Program-made: the position numbers and the translations under genes | Notes under the pieces: generated by a model | Database searches by the model: none | The model's input: only the letters and a program-made list of their open reading frames with translations | What the model was told of the DNA's origin: nothing | Part shown: piece by piece, positions 32,871 to 45,763 of the stretch | Numbering within the stretch: the stretch's first letter is position 1 | Layout of the letters: each line of letters starts with the position of its first letter | NCBI GenBank assembly: GCA_004352715.1 | Contig: SCFE01000063.1 | Span: forward strand, 1,642,058 to 1,706,057 | DNA: 64,000 nt | Direction of reading: 5' to 3' | DNA from: Hofstenia miamia | Taxonomy: Eukaryota > Xenacoelomorpha > Acoela

Positions 32871-35800
32871 TCTAGAATACACTGGAAGCCATATTTCTGG
32901 AGAGTGCCGATATAAAAGTTTACGTTTCTGCGGCAGTAGCAGGGGACAAAATGTAGTTAAGGAGAGGAAATTTTTATAGAAATGTTCACGGTTCAGGGAA
33001 AGGTGTTGGGAGGGGGGATGACCATCTTGGAAGGTAAGGAAACTCTCCTGGACAACAAACCTAAAAGCAAAATATCAGCATGTAAAAATGAAATTTGTTA
33101 ATTCAATTGCGATTTCAACAATGCTGTGAAATGCATTTCTAAGGTCTATTTTGTGCATATATTCAAAAATTGTTCACGGGGCTTCTCCCCACTGTTTGTC
33201 GCTTACTTAATCACTACTATATGACCTCGTCCGTAAGAAAATCCTGCCACGCCAATGCATACAACACAAAATTAAAATAGTGTACAGTCTTGGTTAAATT
33301 TCAATAAATTTCAATAGAAATTTTAAGAAGATTGAGATTCCCATCAACTCCTCCTTAATGCGAGGTGATGATACTGGCTACGGGTCTGCTACCGCGCACA
33401 TTTCTACTTCATAATATGTGATAAAAAATGCAAGGTAATTCACTGACACCATTTAGCGGTTATGTTTGTGCGGACAGTTATAGAATCACAACTAGTAAGG
33501 ACCCTTAGAACCTCATGTATTTTTATTCAGTTCTTGTACATTTATTTCTCGTCCCATTCTGAGAGTAAATGTGCTAATACATGTATTATGCATATAATGA
33601 ATGGAGATAATGGACATATTTTCGAATAGCAGATTTAATTCGAATATTCAATAATACCAAATATTAAATGGGACGGTTGAAATTGAAAGTTGTCTCGGGC
33701 CCGTCACGTAAGAATCTAACACCTAGCTTCTTGAACAGCATTTAGAACCATCAATGAATTTGAACTAGTAAAGTGTTTACTGAACTGACCACTAGGCCTA
33801 GATCAAAAGTGTGTGATGGGGATGTTTGGACAAAGTTCTTTTAATGGCGCATCCACTGTCAAAAATGCATTCCTACATGAAAATGAAATTTTCTTTGGTA
33901 TTATTAAAATGTTCTAAAAATTGTCAAATAGTTTCTAATACAATTCATGCTCAGTATATTTTAATGTTTTTAGCATTTATTTATGCTAATATTTTTAAGA
34001 CCTCTTATTTGAAATAGACAATTTGGGATGAAAAGCTTTTCACTGCTCGCTCATATCAGCTGGTACTATCGGGAAAATCGCATAACCACGGATAGATTTG
34101 GCAAAATTTTTACCAATTTACAAAAAGTATGTATGTATTACTTCAGTGTACTAATCTTGAAAGCATGTAATATTGGAAGTATTGGCACAAAATTCAAATA
34201 GAAAAAAAGCTGAAAGCAATCACTATCAGTATATTGTTAAAATGTTGTGAACGTGAAGGCATATAATTTGAGTTTCCTATTTAAAACTTTTCATTCCTGT
34301 AAATTATTTGCTATAAACTAGTGTAGGGTGGGCAGAGATGGAACCGGGTACCAGTCGGCCAGGGCTGGTTGGGCCGGGGCCGTCAATTCACTGGCCTGCA
34401 GTCGCTTGGAAATTTCAAAGAAAGCCGGTAAAATTACCTGCCCAAAGTATAAAAAAATTCTTGTTTTATCTTATTGGTAGGGAATATTTTGCCGAGTTTG
34501 TGAGGAATTTCTTTGAAAATCTAGTTTGAAAAACATTTTTTGTTTACTTTCTGAAATTTTCAGATGAATTGAGTTGTTTTGTTTTTTGATAATGTAATTT
34601 TACTTTGTTTTGTTATGGAACTTACTAATAATATTAAAGACAACTGCTTATAATAAAAAGTATAATCTATAGGATTTAAACTTGAAATTTTGAGACTTAA
34701 ATAAATAAAGAAACTTGAGCCCTTGTATTTTTTTTAATATTGAAAGGGACACTCTAAATTAATTTAAAAGATTTTGACACATCCTACTAAAGGAGTAATT
34801 ATGTTTGGCCTTAAAGGAAAGTTTTTATGTATATTTATTTGTATTCTTACTTATATGTTATTCAATGCTAAGTGAGGTCAAATGCCACAACAATGTAAAC
34901 CATAATGATTGATAAGGCAACCCACTTAGATATATATTTTTAACTATTATTCAAAAACTGAAAAATATAAAATATCGAAATTGCGATTAGCTAGAAATAT
35001 CCCCTGTTCTATCCCCAGGTGAGTCCAAAACGTTGTTTTTGGCCGCGATTTGACCACCTTAAATATTTGCTTGCAAATTTTGCATTCGTCACCATGTTCG
35101 GTAAGCGTGAGAACTCAAAAAGTGCTGATTTCCAGTCCATGCCTGAAACAATTGCGCATCTGCACTGCACATTTTCAAAATTAAGCAAGCCATTAATATT
35201 TACCGTCATCTTCAAATGTAACCGTATCAAACCTTTGTTATAGTTTTACGTTATAACTAGGAAGAAGTTTTGATCCAAAATTTTTTACTTTTTTTTTCAT
35301 AAAATTTTTTAGTAAAAAATTGACTTTTTAGCTTTTGTAAAATGCGTGTATTCTATGCTAAGCCTAATAAACTAGGTAGTAAGAAGCACCAATATAGGAC
35401 TGCACATTATCCTTGGAATTTTTGTCTTAAGCATGCTTTTTAGGATCAAAGCATTTTACAGGCTAATTCATTTCATAGTAATTTATGGTGTTCACTAACT
35501 TTTGTATTATTGCCTCATTGATAGGATAGCAATTCTTGCTCTTTCAACAATGACACCCTTAGTAATGTCATTTTTATAAACATTGACAAAATATTAAAAT
35601 AGTAATTAAATGCTTGCTCTATTTAAATAGTTAAAAATTTGCAGTGATATTTTCCCATATTTGTGTAACCAAAATTTATATTTTTAAAAGCTAAACAAAT
35701 TGGAAATGAGGGTCAAAGCTTATAGGTAGAGGCTTCCTCATACTTAAACTTTTGTTACAATTTTAATGAAAAACTAAGAAATTTCATCAAATCCTTTTCT

Positions 35801-36428
35801 ATTAAAAAATAGTTAATTTTTTGCATTATGTGGTTTTAAAGAGATTTTTATGAAAATTATTCGTAAATTGTTTCACTTCCAAAACATTTGACCACAAATA
35901 AAATTTCAATTTTTTATATACTTCCAAATGTTGTAAATTTTTTACATTATTTTGACCTTAAATTTTTTAAAATATGCATGAATATGCACTAAAACAATAA
36001 AATTCCTAAATATTTCGATAAAGTTGACCTTTATTTCAATATTGACTTTTGTTCGCCCTAGTTATTCGCCCTAGTTATAACATACTTACAATTCAGCTTC
36101 ATTTCTACGCATAACATTCGAAATATATCATGTATAATCATGTGTTGGAATTATGTACTGATTTTATATTATTAGCTTGATGCCTTGCAAATTTGAAATA
36201 GAGAAAAGTCAGTGTATTGTTCGACATTACAGACAAAAATTGAAAAAAAAGATGCAATTCAAACAAATTTCGAGTTGAAATTTCAGACCTCGAGTCGAGT
36301 TCGAGTACTCGCAGGCCCCTAAGTAATATATTCATAATACTTTGAAATTTGCATTATGAAATATCAGCTCTTTGCATCATCATGTATACTTTTCTAGATT
36401 AAGACATTTTATGTATGTATGTATATGT
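32871..36428. other. Long AT-rich stretch without a firm gene
   Basis: Only chance ORFs. Two spots stand out. One is a hAT-end-like CAGAGATGGAACCGGG at 34332-34347, followed by GC-rich GGCCGGGGCCG. The other is 35009-35243, open on both strands for about 74 codons but with no recognisable domain. Confidence 0.5.
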
Positions 36429-36768
36429 CAGACTTGTCAACGAGCCGACATTTGCAAGCTCGGCTCTTTTAAATTTTGTGTAAGTTCGGCTTGGCTCGCC
36501 ACATAAAATCTTTGAATGAGGCTCATTTTAGCTCGGTATTTTTTTGAAAATATTGTGCTCAAAGAATTTTTTACATAGCTCTTCCTATTATTTAGTAAAC
36601 ATTTCTTAAAGAAGATTATAGGAAAGGCATACTGACTGCAAATATAAAAAAAATCTCCATAATGAAATTAACAAGCAGAACTATAAACTTGCTTTGTCTA
36701 AAATAGGCTCGTTTTGGGCTAGGTGGATATCAAATACTGTGCTCAAGCTCGGCTCGTTTACAAGTCTG
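36429..36768. mobile_element. hAT MITE, CAGACTTGTCAACGAGCC family, copy 2 (340 bp)
   Basis: Starts CAGACTTGTCAACGAGCCGA and ends GGCTCGTTTACAAGTCTG. The 8-bp target duplication is perfect: GTATATGT at 36421-36428 and 36769-36776. This copy defines the family ends and its hAT assignment. Confidence 0.92.
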
Positions 36769-36871
36769 GTATATGTTTATATATATATATAGAAAAACAC
36801 AAATCTTCATTTAGATTTATAACACAAACTACAGAGTACATTGCACATAAAATATTACACTAAAACATAAA

Positions 36872-37484
36872 ATGCACTGTCAATATCAAAGTTCTATTTC
36901 ACTTGAACGATCATCTTCTTATGTTGCATTGATAAAAATATTTTATCTTCTTGGAGGACGGATACATCCTTTGGCTGCTGAACCTTCGTTTATTAGCGGC
37001 AACACTTACCGCTATCTTGTCAAATTTATGATTCGTAAAAAGTCGCGCTTAAAATATTTTCACACTGTTACATGGTTTTGTCAGGTAAGCTGCATTGATA
37101 GTTGTTACGAATATGACAACTAATGCATATGGGTACAGGTTATTTCTTACGTCAATTTTAGTTAAATAACTTTTAGCTACGGGCATGCACAAACCAAATA
37201 ATTATTTTTATAGGTAGGGGCACAGGCTTTGCCCCAGATTATAACAGCTCTTAAATTTGCTATAAAAATATGCATAATGCCAATATTTTTATTTGCAGTC
37301 CATTGAATTACTCAGTTTCAAAATATTCAAACGCGAAATACTATCGTCAAATCACAGTAGTGTAAACCAAAATAGGTTAACTTTAAATGAATTGTGCGCC
37401 GCACGCCTCGCAATTAGTATTAGACCTAGAGAGAAAACATTCCTATATAACAACCGTACGATACATGCAAACGTTGCATGTTAA
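36872..37484 (+). CDS. Weak candidate two-exon host gene, SOCS-box-like end
   Basis: Exon A 36872-37084 ends CAG before GTAAGC; exon B 37299-37484 follows TTATTTGCAG. Both are phase 0 and join into a 132-codon frame. Exon A has RLKYFHTVTWF. Exon B has RLTLNELCAARLAISIRPRE, resembling the start of a SOCS box (LxxLCRxxIR). In the next frame HVNMLPLSLRNHAIKF resembles its second half (LPLPxxLKxYL), so a frameshift would be needed. I do not recognise the protein; this could be a broken gene or chance. Confidence 0.3.
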
Positions 37485-37846
37485 CATGCTTCCTCTTTCA
37501 TTGCGCAATCACGCGATAAAATTTCGTCACGCCATATGGCGGCTCATCTCATTATCGTGTGATGTTTACATAGTCTTATATATTTGTCAATTCCTGCTCT
37601 TCATGAATTTATTATTCAAATAGAAAGATGGAAGTCCTTAACGAAGTTGACAACTCTTCATTAATTTTCCATTTAAAAAATGATGCGGGTATATTTTATG
37701 TTTGTTTATTATACTATAATGTTTCTTACCTACATTAGAATCAATCTTTAATATTAATAGGCTAATACATGTATAATGTATAAAAAATCCAAAAGTAGTA
37801 GTCCTTCACGAAAATGACATGGAAATGAACTAAAGAATAAAGTTAT

Positions 37847-38079
37847 GGGCGTTATTGTACTTTAGGGGACCCAGTTTGAGTGACGTCATAAAATGGGTAT
37901 TAAACTCTAACCTTAACCCTAACCCTACTCCCCAACCAATGCAATTATATTGCATTTCATCTTGATTAATTTTTTGCAAAATTTTTAAGTTTTGGGGTAG
38001 GGATTGGGGTTAGGGTTAGAGTTTAATACCCATTTTATGACGTCACTCAAACTGGGTCCCCTAAAGTACAATAACGCCC
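37847..38079. repeat. Long hairpin (foldback) repeat, 233 bp
   Basis: Two inverted arms of about 90 bp, nearly identical over the outer 70, separated by about 50 bp. Each arm begins GGGCGTTATTGTACTTTAGG, contains the palindrome TGACGTCA and ends near the loop with CCCTAACCC-type repeats. No target duplication could be seen. A foldback-type MITE is likely. Confidence 0.8.
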
Positions 38080-38084
38080 CTCTC

Positions 38085-38430
38085 GCCCCAACCATTGAAA
38101 CTACATTTCGTTTCATGTTGATAAATTTTTTTAATATTTTTAATTGTTGGGTAAAGAATTATGGGGTTAGTGCAGGATATTCAATCTCAATTGAATGAAA
38201 TTCAATCCCAATCTAGATCTTGTGAACATTATTTAATATTCTTTAATTGTTGGGGACAGGGAATTCAAGTATTTGATTTTTTAACGTTGACGTTTGACTA
38301 TTTCTAAGATTAAGATGGAGTCAATCTTTAGGTTGAAAGATTGAGATTGAATACCCTGTGTTAGTTAGTTTAATTATTATTTATCGCTTCAAATTCAACT
38401 GAGTTCCCTAAAGTAAAATAAATGCACTAC
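38085..38430. repeat. Diverged partial copies of the hairpin's loop and arm
   Basis: 38085-38150 resembles the loop of the preceding hairpin (CCCCAACCATTG..., GTTGGG). 38401-38425 (GAGTTCCCTAAAGTAAAATAA) resembles the outer arm. Suggests successive insertions or an expanded larger element. Confidence 0.5.
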
Positions 38431-38785
38431 CAATTTTTAGCATGTTTATTAAAAAATTTTTTACAAGCATACACGAATTCCCATAATAGAAAAGAAATAT
38501 ATTGTTTTTTCAAATCAAAACATTTTATTGAGAACTGCAATGAAATTAAAAAAGAAGTTCAATATAGTCATTTAACTTACTAAATATATTCAAAGTATTT
38601 TTTGGAGTGTGCAGTTCAAGGGGGTGTGGGTGCGTCCGCCACGCCCACTCTGATCCACGATTGCTTATTTCCAGTTTGAGCATGATCATTTAATGTGTAT
38701 CAGGGGTGGATATTGAAATTTCTGGGGGTGCTGAATGTTTTAATTTAAAATTTGTATTTGACTTCGAGATGAATGATATGAAGCT

Positions 38786-38808
38786 ATACATATATATATA
38801 TATATACA
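38786..38808. repeat. (AT)n microsatellite
   Basis: About ten AT units. It makes short spurious ORFs on both strands. Confidence 0.8.
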
Positions 38809-39989
38809 GAATTGATAATATTTTTCCAACTCGATTATTGATAACCCCCTTAGCCTCATCACTACATTCATACAGGTTTAATCTAGGATGATTTTTACAT
38901 TCAACGAAAAAATTATAGATTGTCGTGCCGTGTCGTGATCGTGCCCAACTGCGCCGATAAATCAAGGCACGGTGCAACACTGTGTGTAACCAATATTATT
39001 CCCAATATTGCAATATATTGCATATAATATATATTATTGCGCGAAAACATTTGACTTTGTGCACGGCGCGCCTCAACGGAACTTACACAGTTTGTCTTCA
39101 GAAAACAATATTTCAGGGTAGTTGTGGTTCCCATGGACATTAAACCGACTCATTATCTGAACACTTGGTATGGAGAGAATTTGAATATTTGGATTTGTCA
39201 TTGAACAAAATTCTTATTTGCATTGCTTGAGCGGGCCCAGCCCCATAGATGTGTCCAAGTAAAAGGCTTTCATTATTTCTTACCAGGCTTGAACAAAATT
39301 GTTCAAAAATGCGCAAAAATCGATTTGTTACATAATAGATACTCTAGTGGAAATAGGATTGCGAGCATAACGAGGAGGTTTGTTTTATAAATGGAATATT
39401 TAGATCCTCGGTCAGTGGTTTTCATCAATTCGGTAAAAAATAATTTAACGAATATTAAGGCTTTCTCTAAACTCTTCTGGTCTTAAAGTTTGAATACATG
39501 CCTTTCGATACAATTATTAAAAATTTTTATAGAGAAAAATCGAATATAAAAATTTATACTGTTTGAATTCGATTATATAGCATGACTTTAAATTTTTTTC
39601 AATAAAATTGAAAAAAACTGAGGTTGGGATAATGAATTAAATTTTTTAGTTACTTCTAATACAGCAAGAAACATTCAGGCATTCTAGAACCACAATGATA
39701 CTTCTGTGGGAAACTATTTTCTAATTTATATTGACGTATAGAATTGCATTTTAGAAAAAATCGCACCTTAGTTAGCCACCACAGTGTCTAAAAATACATA
39801 ATCCATTCCAGTGGCATAAACATAAATGCACGGCGATTTACTACAAAGTTTGTTTCAAAACAATTATTTGTTTAGAGATTACACAGTAAGTTATGTACAA
39901 CGTATACAATCATTCTGTATTTAAATGGTTTTGACATTTCAACTATTTGCTCGGTTTCAAGTAACCATACTCAAATCACTACACAGAAA

Positions 39990-40247
39990 CAGAGGCGCTT
40001 TTCGGATTTTTAAAACGGGGGTGGGGACTGACACCCATTTTTACAGAAAAAAATTGTAAACAAAAAGTTTTTTGAGCAAAAGTATATATTTACAAAAAAT
40101 GCAATCGTCTGTTTTTAGCAGTCAATCGATTGACACCTTGAATTAAAGTGAATTTTTTTCAATTTTTAAGGAAAGGAGAACATTTTAATTAAGTGTTGGC
40201 AGCTGCCCCAAAAAGGAAGGGCGATCGTCCCCCTAAACGTGCCACTG
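39990..40247. mobile_element. hAT-type MITE (258 bp)
   Basis: Left end CAGAGGCGCTTTT; right end reads inward CAGTGGCACGTTT (9 of 13 match). Flanks CACAGAAA (39982-39989) and CACAGTAA (40248-40255) agree at 7 of 8. A related left end occurs at about 43645 (CAGTAGCGTTTATAATTTTT). Confidence 0.75.
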
Positions 40248-40255
40248 CACAGTAA

Positions 40256-41180
40256 TGGAGTCTTGCTTATGATTTTATTTGTAATTATTGATATTTATCA
40301 TTAAAAACCACTACTATTCCTCTTAGGAGTTTAAAAAATGTATATTATTTCAACTTAAGCGCATTAACACAGTAAGTTGCGCATTATCATTCAACGAACT
40401 TATCATTTTTAACTTGCATGATTTTTTAATTTTTTTGAAGGTAAACAATATTCTTAACCGTAAGTTTACTTTTGGGATGTTTTAAGAACTGAACAATTTA
40501 TCAGGTTTTCTTTGTACAAAGCAAAACCTGTAATTTAAATTTTCAGTTTTCTACAATGCTTTTGTACTTTGCTCTGAGTTACATTTGAAACCTTAGGCTG
40601 GGTGCACACATCAGGGGAATATTGCGCAGAAATCGATTTAATTACAGTTGAGTGCTGCTCCCAAATATGTGCACGATCTTGTAAATGTTAAAACCATTTT
40701 TGGGATCGAATCGTAGTGGCATCCTTGCGTTGTTGATTATCAAAAAAATTTTCAAATAGATGATCGCTGAGCTCGATTTTCATCTGATAAATTTTGTCTT
40801 GTCTGTAAAATCCTATGAAATATAGCTATTCCGATGTTCATTTAGTGCCACCAGCATTGGCGTATTGACTAAAGAGCCAGGGATGGAGAATACTGAATTG
40901 CCAATTATTATTTTCCCATCTGAAATTTCCCTGACGCGATAATGAAATTTTTACCATTTTGTTATTTCGTGTCTTTCGGCCTGATTATACTGATTAAAAC
41001 ATTCAAATTCCAGTGACTTACTGTTGCAGATTTTTTATAAATTACAATCATTATAAGATAATCATTAGTTTTACAATGCACTAAAAAATTAGCAAAATTT
41101 GCCTTGAATATTTTAGGAATTTCTTCAACTTTTTTTATCATTTTTTGAAAAAATTTATTAACTCACGAGTTAATAAGGAT
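40256..41180. other. Intergenic, nothing recognised
   Basis: AT-rich with no coding frame or clear repeat that I can support. Confidence 0.4.
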
Positions 41181-41189
41181 ATCCAAAAT

Positions 41190-41620
41190 TGGGAAGCACC
41201 GCGACCTCTTAGTTTGCATCCGGTGAGCCTTAATGGGAGTTGGGTTGTCTATCTACATAAGGAAATAGTTGAGGGTAATTGATGCTCTCAAAAACTTTAG
41301 ATCTCTTGATTACCTAAACATTAAATATCGAGAGAATTTAGGCCTTAAAAATTGGAATTGTCAATGAAAATTGATGTTTTCAAGCACTTCAGTCTAGCAA
41401 TACCCTCTTTAAAAATGTTTACCATTACATGTGTTTAGCAATATGTGTCAATATCTGACGATTTCCAAATTTTCTAGGCTTGGAGTAATTTTTGAAAATG
41501 TGTGAAAAAGGATTTGTTCTTTTAAAAGGACACGAGGCAATGTAAAGTTGAAAAGACGAATAAATATTTAATGACTTCATGTAAACATTGTTTTTTAAAA
41601 AAAACAGGGAGCGGGGCTTC
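41190..41620. repeat. Interspersed repeat, GAGAGAATTTA family
   Basis: Shares ordered blocks with 39130-39260, 47140-47340, 50240-50500 and 57940-58100: an (A)CATTA-x-GAGAGAATTTA block, a TTCAAGCACTTCAGTCTAGCAATAC block and a CTAGGCTTGGAGAAATTTTTGAAAATGTG block. No coding capacity seen. Possibly a SINE or MITE. Confidence 0.6.
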
Positions 41621-41959
41621 AGCTGTTTTGCCATTACTGAGCCTACTGACTAATTATAGTTACGCATATAAGTAACTTGCAATTGTATTAGGACAATATT
41701 TTTACCTTTCTATAATTAAGACATTTAAACTTATGTTGTTAACAGAGTCATGGAATTTTCCGTTTGAGGACAGTCCAAAAAATTGGAAATGATGAGCAAT
41801 TGTAAAATGCACTGAAAATCTAAAAACACATATTTGTGGATAGAATCAAGAGTTCCGAAAAAATAATGGAAATTAATTTTAATAATTTTCAATTGAAAAA
41901 TGAATTATACCATTAATAGAAAAAATAAAAATCCATTATTCAAAAATGGAAATTAATGG

Positions 41960-42320
41960 AAGTCTTTGACTAGGGCGATTGTATACCCTCTCAACAGTTT
42001 TTTCGTCCCATAGATTTTCGTTGAACTTGAGGAAAATTTGTTCTTCAAAATGAGTAGGCGACATGCTGTGGCGATAATCCGTGAGCCCAAATCCCGCCGC
42101 ACTAAAGAATCGTTCAACGATATTTTTTGGTCGAAAGAAGGAATTTGCAATCCATAGAATGGCTAAAATGAACTGTTTCTTCAGAATTATTTGAACCTAA
42201 AAAGTTCGCAAATGCGGGTAAAATGGTAAGGACGCCAGGAAATGTAAGGTTGGTTTTTTTAGAGTGGAAGAATAGGAAGAGTACCTTCGAAAGTTGGCTA
42301 AAGCATGAATACAGCATTTT
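41960..42320 (-). pseudogene. hAT transposase C-terminus (dimerisation domain)
   Basis: On the - strand, 42125-41975 reads NIVERFFSAAGFGLTDYRHS followed by MSPTHFEEQIFLKFNENLW, the hallmark C-terminal hAT dimerisation block (VERxFSxxG...R..L....E...FLK.N). Upstream, 42317-42120 carries further fragments (FILAILWIANSFF) in shifted frames. One extra residue sits in the AG-(FG)-LTDYR region. No intact catalytic domain found. Confidence 0.82.
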
Positions 42321-42329
42321 GATATTGCT

Positions 42330-44129
42330 ATCTTCAGATATGATTTTTTTAGCGGTTCCTTATAATATGAATAAACTCAATTCGCATTGAAGGGAGAAGA
42401 AACTTCATAGAATAAAGAATTGTATCTGAGAGCTAGATTTTGACCCGATAGCGAACAAATGGTTTTTCCTGAAAAAAATTTTTACTGCAGAACCTAAATT
42501 CAACTGCCAGAGTGACAGTGATGGCCATTTTGAAAACATTTGTAGTAAGGTTTAGATAGAAATTTAAAAAATCTGCAAATACTGGTTTATTTCAGTAGAT
42601 ATATTTTGATTTCAGCTTCTCAGAGGAGAGAAAGAAACATTTCAAAGATTAATCTTTCAATGAGATTGTGCTCCTTTTCACTGGAATTGCATGAAATATG
42701 ACGTGTAGACATCAACTCAATAGATTGTCAATGTATGAGGTAAAAACATTGTTTCTCACAAATAAGGTTGAATTGACTTCGCGGATGTACACTTACATAA
42801 AGTAACACCAGTAATTCCCTTGTTACTTGCTGTAGAAACTAAGAAAGGTTGACATTTCAAATAATCAGACCTGAATTCAATCAAATCCTGTGATTGTTAA
42901 GATGATCGTAAGAAAGAAAAATATAATGCAATATACTTCGTTAATACTTAGCTCTCCAAAATACTCGGGTGGTTTGAAATTTTTTTTGGAATTTCAATAT
43001 GAGGGGATCCAAAAACCTGGAAAACTCTCCAAAAATAGCATTTTCACATATTTTTTTCGTAGGCCCTTAAATTCAGCCATCTCCCCCCCCCCAAAGGTCG
43101 CGCGAGGTCATATTTCACAAAAATGGCTGTAACTAACTCATTTCTTATCATAGAAAGGTGATATTGGTGTCAAAAGGTGCAGAATATGAAATGAATCATG
43201 CTTATTAGATCTAGGAAAATGTAACTGTTATTTTATATTTCAAGTTCTAATTATAGATATTCAAAAAAAATGATTTATATTGATGACTGATATGGTTAAT
43301 GTTTTGAATTTATTTAAAAAATATAAGCACTTACCTTTTAATCCAAAGAAAGATAATTACTTGAGTTTGCCATGAGCAATCGAATTAGAGATGTAAAGTA
43401 GGATCTTCCCAAACTATATCTAGTGACATTTGTGATGCCTCTACAATTAGATAAGTTAAATAAATAATACTGATATGAAATATTTCCAGACATAGACGGC
43501 TTCGCTTATCTTTTGATGAATTGTCACTTTGTGTCGTTCACCGGCCAATGACCTATAATAAAACTTGTGGATTTATGGACAATGTAATGAACTATTTCAA
43601 CACCTGCTTAACGCCGCCTGTACAAGTACATCACTCCTTGAATCAGTAGCGTTTATAATTTTTAAAGTGGGAGGTGAGGTGATACCCTTTTTAAGAAAAA
43701 ATTTTTTTAACGAATAAATTGTTTAACACTAGAAAACTGATTTGAAAATTATACTAGAATGCCTAAATGTGTACAAATTTACACAACAAATGAAATAACT
43801 TAAACAATTAAAAAAACCGTCCCCCTGTTTTAATTATTGATAAAAATAGTGCAGCTTAACAAATAGATACATTTAAGGCCAATTGCTGCAATACATGCAT
43901 CTAAACAAAACCATAAGCGTACGAGCTAGGGGCTCTGGGGCGGTAACCTCCAACATTGCGAAAACGCGGAAGTTGGGAAAAGTCCAATACATGTATTACA
44001 TTTTGGGGAAAATTTTGCAATGTCGGGCGAAAAATGTATAACGAAACTTACGCACCTCCAAAAAATACAGCCCATGCGCCTTTAATAAAAACAAAGTAAT
44101 TGTTTATTTATCGACTGCAACAAGAATAC
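42330..44129. other. No firm gene; hAT-like end at 43645
   Basis: At 43494-43650 a + frame (RLRLSFDELSLCVVHRPMTY) is open for about 52 codons after a splice-acceptor-like TTTCCAG, but I do not recognise it. 43645-43700 resembles the left end of the MITE at 39990. Confidence 0.4.
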
Positions 44130-45763
44130 ACTTTATAAGCAAGAACTGCATACTTTTGGCTGATTTCTAAACATCGTCCACATTTGACTTTTAAACACTT
44201 TGAACACTTGACATTTCCAGAATTCTTGCATCTTGTAGTTGAACAATGCATTCGCTTGCTCAAAACATAATAACTAAGCTCTTCCGCCAGTTTGAATATG
44301 AAATCGCGTATACTTATTGTGTTTTCAGTAACCTTCCGATAAATAATCCATACAGTGATTGCGGCTTATCTAAATATTGTTGCAAAATATAGCAAATGGC
44401 AATCTTCCTGTTGAGGTTCGAGGTGAGTATAGTTTTATCATTTGATCTACCATGGACATCTAGATAATATCTAGATGTCCATGGATCTGTTGAGTCAACT
44501 CCAACTTTTGTCTGGTTATTAAGGCAGACAATTTCCGGTTTCTTTTTAGGAGTTTGTAGGATGAATGGATCCCTGTGCATAGTTGAGATCAGAAATACTA
44601 ATTTTTTCACTTTGCATTGATAAGCAACAATCAAACTACCAGATTCTCCATTGAAATAGAATCGACTATCATAAAGAGTTTGCTGTGTTCGCATTGATGC
44701 GCAAACCTCACGGCGGTTGTTTCTAAACGTACCAACAAGAAGTTGACTTAGCTCTAAGCGATTTTGCGAGACGTACCGTAGCCTGGCGAAAGATACTCTG
44801 ATAGTTTTTCAACAACAAAATGTGAAGTTTTGGTTTGAGGATTGCCATCATTTTTCTCAAGGTAGTGTATGCAGTTGACTACATATTTGCTTTCAACCTC
44901 AACCAAAATTTTACACCATATTTTTCTGGCTTGTTAGCCATGAAATTGATGAATTTGCAACGAGAGGCATTCGTTTCTCATTTACTGTCAACGCAAATTC
45001 GGGAGTATATTTGCTTGGCAATTTTGTACAAATTTGTCAAAAATATCGCACTTTGCTGCAAATGTATCACCATCCACTATTCTCCGGTTTCTATGGTGTT
45101 TATCAAATCGTAAAATACGCGAAATTTATTCATATTTCGTTCTTGGCATTGCATCTTTTGCATTTGATACCAAATTTTTGGACCAGAATAATCGGAGTGG
45201 AATATTACGGTTGAATAAGCCACGCAAATACTGCAGACCAATAAATTTTACTAAATCTTGCTTAGTGATCTGCTTTATGCATTTTTCATATTGACTTGAA
45301 AAAATGACGATTTCATCCAACAAATTGTGGTCCACAAATTCAATCCAAGAATCCAAGATGAATGCCAATCGATTTCGGACAAATGATTTTACACCATGAG
45401 AAATTCGAATTGTATTTTCATGCTGCTGTCTCCCAGTAGCACATTCTGTTACTATTTTCCAATTCGTACCATCACTGCTGTTTCCTCATCATTATTTACT
45501 GAATTGAGTCCTGCATCTTCTGTACCTAATGTTTAGATTAGATCTGGAAAAGGTCAACATAATTATAAAGCTTATTTTCCACGTTCTGATTCAATTGAGC
45601 TTATATCAATATCATTACTGGTGGTATCACGATCATGATCTGTTTCTTGCAAAGTTTGACCGTCGTCATCTGAAGATAAATCTTCTCCTGAATCATTAGA
45701 AGGTAAATTTTGGTACCATGCTGAACTTGCGTGTATTGCTGCTGTATGACCCGGTCGACTCAT
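44130..45763 (-). pseudogene. Decayed piggyBac-type transposase
   Basis: Frames on the - strand cover the whole family in order. 45763-45572 is an acidic N-terminus. 45368-45126 has LVKFIGLQYLRGLFNRN, FWSKN and MPRTKYE. About 45030-44890 has LRLTVNEKRMP, where the first catalytic Asp (usual TVDE) is Asn, then NKPEKYGVKFW. About 44770-44314 has TFRNNRREV, VFLISTMH and KPEIVCLNNQTKVGVDSTD. About 44270-44150 is a Cys-rich end (CSTTRCKNSG, CSKCLKVKCGRC). At least three frameshifts. TTAA ends were not found. Confidence 0.85.

Noticed and set aside
35009-35243. Region open on both strands for about 74 codons
   Set aside because: Open on both strands suggests chance or shared repeat composition. 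No motif, splice site or codon pattern supports either strand.
37900-38030. CCCTAACCC repeats as an interstitial telomere
   Set aside because: The repeats are few, imperfect and symmetric within the arms of a hairpin element, so they belong to that element.
43494-43652. 52-codon + frame after an acceptor-like TTTCCAG
   Set aside because: Two frames are open at once, no partner exon was found and the sequence is unrecognised.
44835-45294. Three overlapping + strand frames of 67-92 codons
   Set aside because: They lie antisense to the piggyBac transposase, which explains the sequence in family order.
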